A DNA stretch of 48,071 bases, taken from NCBI RefSeq assembly GCF_000003815.2, contig NC_049981.1, positions 3,087,595 through 3,135,665 of the forward strand, read 5' to 3'. Positions 42,474-48,071 of this stretch are shown piece by piece. The DNA is from Branchiostoma floridae (taxonomy: Eukaryota; Chordata; Leptocardii; Amphioxiformes; Branchiostomatidae). The position numbers and the translations under genes are program-made. Below the pieces are notes generated by a model. It had not been told where the DNA came from and did no database searches. It saw only the letters and a program-made list of their open reading frames with translations. Numbering within the stretch: the first letter of the stretch is position 1; each line of letters begins with the position of its first letter.

Positions 42474-44255
42474 ATGGTCATGGCGGACGGCACCAGCCTC
42501 TCCATGGTAAAAACGGAGGGAAACGCCCTACTGAAGGCCGCATGGCTCCGGCGGCTGCGCTTAGCACGCCTTCTGATAGAGGGCGGTGCTGACGTGAACA
42601 CAGCCAACGAGGACGGCCAGAATGCCCTGATGATCGCGTGCATGAGTACTTACAAGGACGACCAGAGTGTTGACAAGGCAAAAATCGTCCGCTATCTTCT
42701 TGACAACAAAGCGGATGTCAACTGCAGGGACAAAGCCGGGAGAACAGCCTTGATATACGCCTGTAAAGAGAAAGCAGGCGCGGATGTCGTTCAACTGCTT
42801 CTTCGAAAGGAAGCGGATCCGAGAATAGAGGACTCGCCCGGGTCGTCTGCACTGGTGTACGCTGTGAACTCTGGAGACGTGCGCGTACTAAAGCTACTCA
42901 TCAACGCCTGCAAAGAGAAGGGAAAAGAGGTTATCTTGATCACTACCACAAAAAGTAGCGACACACCTCAGTGTGAGGATACAAAGCAATACTTGTATGT
43001 ACCGAAGTCACTCATGCTCAGTCCGCCTTCTCGAATCAGACGACTCTCTCCCTCCGACATCAACTGTGATCTCAACAGGCTGCAGCAGAAACTCAGCCTT
43101 GGATCAGCACTGGAAAATACCACCCAGCGGGAAGAAGAGGCAAAACACCTCGGCCCTATTTTGGACCCTGGCGTTGAAGACGTTATTATAGGAGAGCTGC
43201 CCAAGAGATTTTCCAAACTAGACCCTTGCTCAGAAGACACGGATGACATCAGCGATCAAGAGGATGACACGGTGTCTTCTCACATAAGACAGATCGAGAG
43301 TAAAAACGGGAGACGTTCGCCGAAAATCCCTCTACTCCGACGCCATAGCTTTGACCCGACTGTGGTAACCTCCAGTGCCAAACTAAGTCTTTTGAACAAG
43401 GAGAAGAGTAGTTCCGCTGAAAAGCTTCGGCAGCTGACAGAGGGTTCGCGTTGTGGCTCCCTCAGCAAGCTCAGTAACGTGGTAAAAGATGGACCAGTGA
43501 TGTCAGTAAAAGAGGGCCGATTACCCAGAGATAGACGCAAAGAGAAAAGGCGACTAGTGAAGCAACAGAGTTGCGAAGCAATACGTTTCGATTCGGGAAC
43601 AAAGTTCGAATCCACCCTTCCTGTTATGAGCAGCACGGGGCATTCATCGTCAGCGCCGAGTTCTCGCCCGCTCTCGCGAGAAGGGAATCACGAGGTTGAA
43701 CCTCCACAGTTGCCATGTTATGCCCGTCGCGGTTCTCTACCCCTGCCGCCGCTCTTACCCACCAGACTTAACCCTTACGAGTCCTCTTCTGACCGCGAAT
43801 CTTCGTGCGAGCCTTCCCCGGACTACGCCGGCGGCACTCCCCCGTCACATCTGACTCGGCTCCGGCAGTTGCACGACAAAGCCACCGCCTCTGCCATCGA
43901 CATTCTTCGCTACCAAAACAGAAACAAGAGGCGGGGATCTGGAACGATTCTCATGGACGAAATATCTCAGACTCGTCCGGGAATTTTGCCGCCGCTAAAC
44001 TTCAACCCCAAACCGCCCATACCCGATATCGGGAGCATTCCCAACTCTCCTGTTGTATCAGAACATGTCGAGTCGCCGGTAGACAGTCCGTGTCGATCCA
44101 AAAACTCCAGCGCTAAATCTACTAGCAGGAGATTTTCATTTCAATTGGAGGAGATCAGACGGTTGAGTGCTCAGATGGAGCAAACTCCAACTTTCTCAGC
44201 CGACTCGTCTTCTGTTGAATCCAGCCCAACCAAATCTGACGAGAGCCGCCAGTAG
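42474..44255 (+). CDS. ANKRD34: ankyrin repeat domain-containing protein 34-like, single coding exon
   Basis: 593 residues, intronless. The N-terminus has about four ankyrin repeats: EGNALLKAAWLRRLRLARLL (15-44), DGQNALMIA...VRYLLDNKADVN (47-83), AGRTALIYACKEKAGADVVQ (88-116) and GSSALVYAVNSGDVRVLKLL (123-145), closing with KGKEVILITT. This arrangement and the long insert in repeat 2 are typical of ANKRD34 proteins. The C-terminal 400 residues are low-complexity and Ser/Arg-rich, with conserved islands RRHSFDP (about 290), RRGSLP (about 418), RPGILPPLNFNPKPPIPDIG (about 500-520) and RRFSFQLEEIRRLS (about 551). RRxS sites look like basophilic-kinase targets. Vertebrate members are neuronal or testis-enriched proteins of unclear biochemical role. 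A second in-frame Met at residue 3 follows the chosen start; either may be used. Vertebrates have three paralogues; a single gene is seen here. Confidence 0.95.
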   Translation: MVMADGTSLSMVKTEGNALLKAAWLRRLRLARLLIEGGADVNTANEDGQNALMIACMSTYKDDQSVDKAKIVRYLLDNKADVNCRDKAGRTALIYACKEKAGADVVQLLLRKEADPRIEDSPGSSALVYAVNSGDVRVLKLLINACKEKGKEVILITTTKSSDTPQCEDTKQYLYVPKSLMLSPPSRIRRLSPSDINCDLNRLQQKLSLGSALENTTQREEEAKHLGPILDPGVEDVIIGELPKRFSKLDPCSEDTDDISDQEDDTVSSHIRQIESKNGRRSPKIPLLRRHSFDPTVVTSSAKLSLLNKEKSSSAEKLRQLTEGSRCGSLSKLSNVVKDGPVMSVKEGRLPRDRRKEKRRLVKQQSCEAIRFDSGTKFESTLPVMSSTGHSSSAPSSRPLSREGNHEVEPPQLPCYARRGSLPLPPLLPTRLNPYESSSDRESSCEPSPDYAGGTPPSHLTRLRQLHDKATASAIDILRYQNRNKRRGSGTILMDEISQTRPGILPPLNFNPKPPIPDIGSIPNSPVVSEHVESPVDSPCRSKNSSAKSTSRRFSFQLEEIRRLSAQMEQTPTFSADSSSVESSPTKSDESRQ

Positions 44256-45031
44256 GATAAAACGTGTGTGAGTCACTTCAGAAGACAACGAGCCAAAAGA
44301 CTCCGAGGAAATTCAAGCTTATACAGGATATGCTACGAATGAAGGTTTTCATTTAATAATGTTTTCACTCCAGCGTCATAGACTTGAAGTTTTCCATTCA
44401 AGAACTGTCAAGTACACACTGTGAATGCATGACGTCTTGTCCCACATTGTTACAATCCTGTACAGTGCAATATTAGGAGGGCGACACGTTAAAGGTACGT
44501 GTGGCTATCTAGGGAAAAGGTACCCATATGCTGCAGAAAAACTGGCATCCCATTGGTCAACGTACGTCTGTTGGCGACAAATCATTGCGGCTACTTTGCG
44601 AATTTTTCGTCAATTTTCCCTTGCGGTGCGACACACGTGTAAGATACGTGACCTCTACAAACAAAATGGCCGCGCTTGGAATGTTCCATTCTCTGAGTTT
44701 AACTTTTTTTTCCAAATCACACTGTCGCCATTAAATTTGAAACCAATATACAATTAATAAGATTTAAAAAACGGTTTTGCATTTATTGCACCTATTGGCG
44801 ACTAGTTTGCTATCATTTGCGACATTTTACAAATTGTGATTTCTTTGAATTGAAAAAAAAAATGACATTCCATGCGACCAATTCCAAGCCCCCCGTTAGT
44901 GCATGTATTTCGCAAAGAGCATGCAATCGCCAACATTCGTGACCCAGTGAGATACCGGCTTAAATAATATATGCTGCAGGTGTTAATGTCGATGAATTAA
45001 CACGTTACAACTGTAACGTTATCTAAAGATA
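44256..45031. other. 3' flank of the ANKRD34-like gene
   Basis: No further gene seen. The stretch 44460-44960 shares AATCATTGCGG, TTTGCGAATTTT, GATACGTGACCTCTACAAACAAAATGGC-like words with 27255-27370, so it contains an old interspersed repeat. AGTGAGATACCGG at 44947-44959 resembles the right end of the GGTGGTATCTC MITE family. Confidence 0.4.
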
Positions 45032-45496
45032 CAGTCAAACCTTTTCTAAGCAGCCACTTTAGGGACTAAACAAAAATAGTTGCCGAGGACAGTTGGTTGC
45101 TCCCGACAAGTTGATTGGATTTTTTAATGAATAATATCGTAATCCTGGTTAAGAGGAGAAGAAAGAAAGCTGGACAAGAGAAACAGGTGTTTTATTGTTA
45201 TTTCCATTTTCGGGTAACTTTCAACGTTACAAACCTAAACAAAGACACCCAGGGTAACTGTACCGGCAATGATCCTCATTAAAAATGGCTGCTGGCTGCT
45301 TTCAATCAAGTTTGGTTGTTGCGTGGAGGCTAAGTACCCCTTTGGGACTGCAACAAAAATGGTTACTTGTTGGGTAAGACAGTTGGTTGCTTGGGAGGGG
45401 GTCTTAACTATGTAAAATTGGATTGGATTATTTCAACTGTACCTCTGACGGCAGGTGGTTGCCCGCGACTGATAGTTGCTTGGCAAGGTTTGACAG
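45032..45496. mobile_element. Tc1/mariner-like MITE
   Basis: 465 bp with inverted ends CAGTCAAACCTT / AAGGTTTGACAG between TA dinucleotides at 45030-45031 and 45497-45498. Internal GTTGCC, GACAGTTGGTTGCT repeats and its inner TAAGCAGCCACTTTAGGGAC style fit mariner-type MITEs. No transposase. Confidence 0.7.
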
Positions 45497-45557
45497 TATC
45501 TATTATTCCATGTTACTTTGGACGCAACGTGTTTTAGAGACAAATATTTGTCAAGAT

Positions 45558-46957
45558 TGGGGCTGGGTATCGGTACAGCGTACCGGTACAAAACCGGTTT
45601 TTCTTATCGGACCGGTCCGGAAAAACCGGACCTGAAAAAATTAGGTGGACCGGATGTTGGACCGGTTAGAAAATTAACATATTATTTGATCAGGCATTCA
45701 CACGTTTTGGCGCTTGCAGGTGGAAGAAAATAACAAGAGTGAAGTAGAGTAGAGTTTATAGTCATATCTACCAAGTTTTACAGTCAAACGTACAGGTGCA
45801 GTTAGTGTTGTAGGATTTTAACCCTCAAACCTCCGTATGGGGTCAAAACTGACCCCAGGCGTGTATCGATGTGTGCCATTATGGCATTTCTGGTCGAAAA
45901 CAAATTTCCTTCCATGAGTTTGTTTGTATATATGTCCTATAACTTCTTATACGTTTTTACCGAGATTGGCTCATTGTTGATTAAGTTATCCTAGAAAGTT
46001 TATGCATGGTCCAGTGGGGTCAAAACTGACCTCAGCATTTTTTTAAACAAACTTTTGCGACCCACACCTAAACTACTTATGGTAGGATCACGAAATTTTC
46101 AGACAATGATGAACTTGTAAGCCAAAATTACTGTAATAACTTTTGTGCCATTATCATGTTATATGACGACATCATGACGTCATCTAAGTAATCTCGGCCG
46201 CCATCTTGGATTTTGGCTGACGACGTCATCAAATTAGCATAAATTATGAATATTGAGTCATGAAATTTACGTTGAACTTCATAAGATGTGATAAACAACT
46301 GTTATTTGCTAAGAAAACCTTAAAACTTACATGTTTAATACAAAATTAGAAAATTTCGTAATAAATATGTCTGTCAGAATTCCGTTGCCATGGCAACATG
46401 AGAAATGATGAACACACTTTATTCACTGAAAATGTTTGCTTTCAACATTTTCTAATAAGGTACTAAGTTTGGTGGCCCTAGCATAAACCATTCAAGCGCT
46501 ACACGGCATTGAAGTTAGTACAGGCATCAAAAACCTCCTTCCCGGTCTGAATAGCATTGGTGCAAAATGTGGTCCTCATGATCTTTTGCATAAATTATGA
46601 TAATGAGCTAGAAGTATTCTCACCTAATCATGTCAGACTGTCCCACATAGATTAATGAAACTATACATATATACAAATCACAAAAAGAGTCACACAAAAA
46701 ACTGTATTTGTACAAAACGTTTTGGGGTCAGTTTTGACCCCATACGGTAATCTACGTCACAAAAAAGCTATGGTGGTTTGAGGGTTAAGACGCCAGTGTA
46801 AGTCTTATACTCCACCAAACAGATTTCGTTGTAGTGAAATGGACCATTGGTATGAGTCATACTGAATCAGGTCCAGGTTCAGGTCCGGACCTGGACCTGA
46901 TCCTTTGGACCTGAACCGGACCTGGACCTGAATTTTCTGTACCGGTACCCAGCCCTA
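45558..46957. mobile_element. hAT-type MITE, copy 5, carrying a nested piggyBac-type element
   Basis: Ends TGGGGCTGGGTATCGGTAC and CCCAGCCCTA, flanked by the 8-bp duplication GTCAAGAT at 45550-45557 and 46958-46965. Without the insert (45822-46784) and one TTAA it is about 433 bp, matching the 437-bp copy at 32155, in inverse orientation. The insert splits it between GTTGTAGGATTTTAA and ACGCCAGTGTAAGTC words. Confidence 0.9.
45822..46784. mobile_element. piggyBac-type non-autonomous element, 963 bp
   Basis: Inverted ends CCCTCAAACC / GGTTTGAGGG flanked by TTAA at 45818-45821 and 46785-46788. A longer subterminal inverted repeat, CCGTATGGGGTCAAAACTGA and its complement, lies just inside each end. 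TTAA duplication and CCC ends define piggyBac-type elements. The interior is AT-rich with no long ORF, so it was mobilised in trans. Confidence 0.9.
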
Positions 46958-46965
46958 GTCAAGAT

Positions 46966-47511
46966 GATTGACATTGTGTAGTTTCAGGTATTTCTAGCTG
47001 ACACACAATATACTTGAATATATAATGACCTGACTTTACACTCCAATCTTTAATTCAAACTTTTTCTCATTTATGATATCGTCGTACAATATGTTACAAG
47101 GACAATATGTGTGTGTGAATGTGTTATCATAAAAAACAAATTGTCATGTATGTATAGTATGGACCAAACATCAACACCATTTGTGTCTTCAATGCGCATC
47201 GATATATAGCTGTTTCAGTGGTATTTGTAAGTTAATAACAGGGAAAGACGGTGTACAAGTGCGTAGTTGTGAATTATCTGTTCTAAACCGGCAATACAGG
47301 GTCAAACATTTGTTGTTCACGTTAAGAATGTAGGTGCAGAGTAAGTTTGCAGAAAAATGTCATTTCTGTGGGATTCCTTACGAAATAGTTCAAAATAACA
47401 GTTAACAATACAACTACAAATAGCTCAATACGAGGTAAAACATCCGATATCAGCCTTTTGAGATATGGTCGTGCACCATTCCTATCGGGCATGCGCAGCA
47501 AAGCAAAATGC
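46966..47511. other. nothing recognised
   Basis: AT-rich sequence with no gene or repeat family recognised. Confidence 0.35.
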
Positions 47512-47636
47512 ATTGTGGGTAACATGTCAAAGTTTAACGCCCCTGAGACAAATCGTTCTTAAACAAATTGAGACAATTGTCGAGACGAGAAATTTAACAA
47601 GTCAGGTGTCTTAACCTTTGACATATTACCCACAAT
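47512..47636. repeat. 26-bp inverted repeat around a 73-bp loop
   Basis: ATTGTGGGTAACATGTCAAA(GTTTAA) at 47512-47537 pairs with 47611-47636 with two mismatches. It looks like a small MITE or a regulatory hairpin; no target duplication was identified. Confidence 0.65.
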
Positions 47637-48071
47637 TCATATCACTCCTCATGGGTACTTGGGATATTGAACGACCTTATTCAAAATGGCGGCGCGGATT
47701 TGGTTTTCAACAACATCCTGCTGCTAGTGGGTCAACAATAGACGACGGAAAATTCTATTGTCACCTAAAAATCCATTTCGAAGTTTGAGTGACTTCAGTC
47801 CCAACATTAACACTACACAGGCTGCAGATGCTATACAACCAATCTTGGATAAACGGACGGCATTGTCAGAAAATGTCGGAACTTTGGAAGTTTACTAGTA
47901 TCCCAACAACCTAGGTCTTCGTGTGACTAGGGGCAATAATCAGAAAAAAAATCTACCGGATTTAGCCTTTTATCCTTAAAGCGGGTAATCTTGCTGGGGA
48001 CAACCAAGTTTGGGCAACCAAATTTATTGGGAACAAACTTTTTGCAAATTCCTTGCCCAAATTTTTTCCCT
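47637..48071. other. right edge, last about 130 bp of doubtful quality
   Basis: From about 47945 the sequence becomes a succession of doubled and tripled letters (GGGGACAACC, TTTGGGCAACC, AAATTTTTTCCC), typical of an unclipped read end at a contig boundary. No feature called. Confidence 0.4.

Larger units (their letters stand above)
42328..44255 (+). other. ANKRD34: ANKRD34-like final exon (5' UTR part plus CDS)
   Basis: A pyrimidine-poor but acceptor-like TTATCTGCAG|GCGGGC precedes the start codon by 146 nt, suggesting that an upstream non-coding exon is spliced here and that the whole coding region sits in one exon, as in vertebrate ANKRD34A/B/C. The 3' end was not located; no AATAAA lies close downstream. 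Confidence 0.45.

Noticed and set aside
42478-44116. Other-frame and antisense ORFs over the ANKRD34-like CDS (67-118 residues)
   Set aside because: They are shadows of the 593-codon frame, which has clear homology.

Overview
The window looks like nuclear DNA of an invertebrate deuterostome. A cephalochordate such as Branchiostoma is my best guess, from gene content and repeat style; I could not test it. The reasons are split genes with GT/AG introns, AT-rich introns packed with small DNA transposons, LINE and tRNA-SINE remnants, microsatellites, three runs of N, and a single ANKRD34-type gene. Nothing prokaryotic or viral was seen. Only three genes can be supported, and most lines of a six-frame translation are chance or repeat-derived.

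Left part (1-11.4 kb), minus strand: six consecutive coding exons (9345 down to 2529), all phase-compatible, encode TM1 to about TM6 of an SLC18 (vesicular amine/acetylcholine transporter) family MFS protein. The C-terminal half should lie beyond base 1. Its introns carry a 323-bp tandem array, three Helitron-like elements (one nested in another), a piggyBac-type MITE, a tRNA-derived SINE, a TA-flanked MITE and a decayed second copy of the TM1 exon.

Middle-left (11.4-18 kb), plus strand: four exons of dimethylarginine dimethylaminohydrolase (DDAH), the enzyme that breaks down the nitric-oxide-synthase inhibitors ADMA and MMA. The exon with the catalytic Cys was not found and may lie in or beyond the N run at 18365-18524. 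DDAH and the SLC18-like gene are arranged head to head, with a GC-box/TATA-like stretch between them.

18-42 kb: a long gene-poor stretch of repeats. It holds a five-member hAT-type MITE family, a second MITE family with long GC-rich inverted repeats, a 68-bp tandem repeat with an internal palindrome, minisatellites, LINE ORF2 C-terminal remnants, large foldbacks, and a duplicated exon-like block around a MITE.

42.3-44.3 kb, plus strand: an intronless ANKRD34-type coding region of 593 codons with a splice-acceptor-like site and a small uORF upstream. The right end (45-47 kb) holds a Tc1/mariner-like MITE and a hAT-type MITE into which a 963-bp TTAA-flanked piggyBac-type element has jumped. 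An empty paralogue of that hAT element at 32155-32591 shows the insertion point. The three genes have no evident functional link. The strongest unusual signals are transposon nestings that can be resolved from this window alone, the duplicated/decayed SLC18 exon, and the tandem array in which two indels keep the reading frame.
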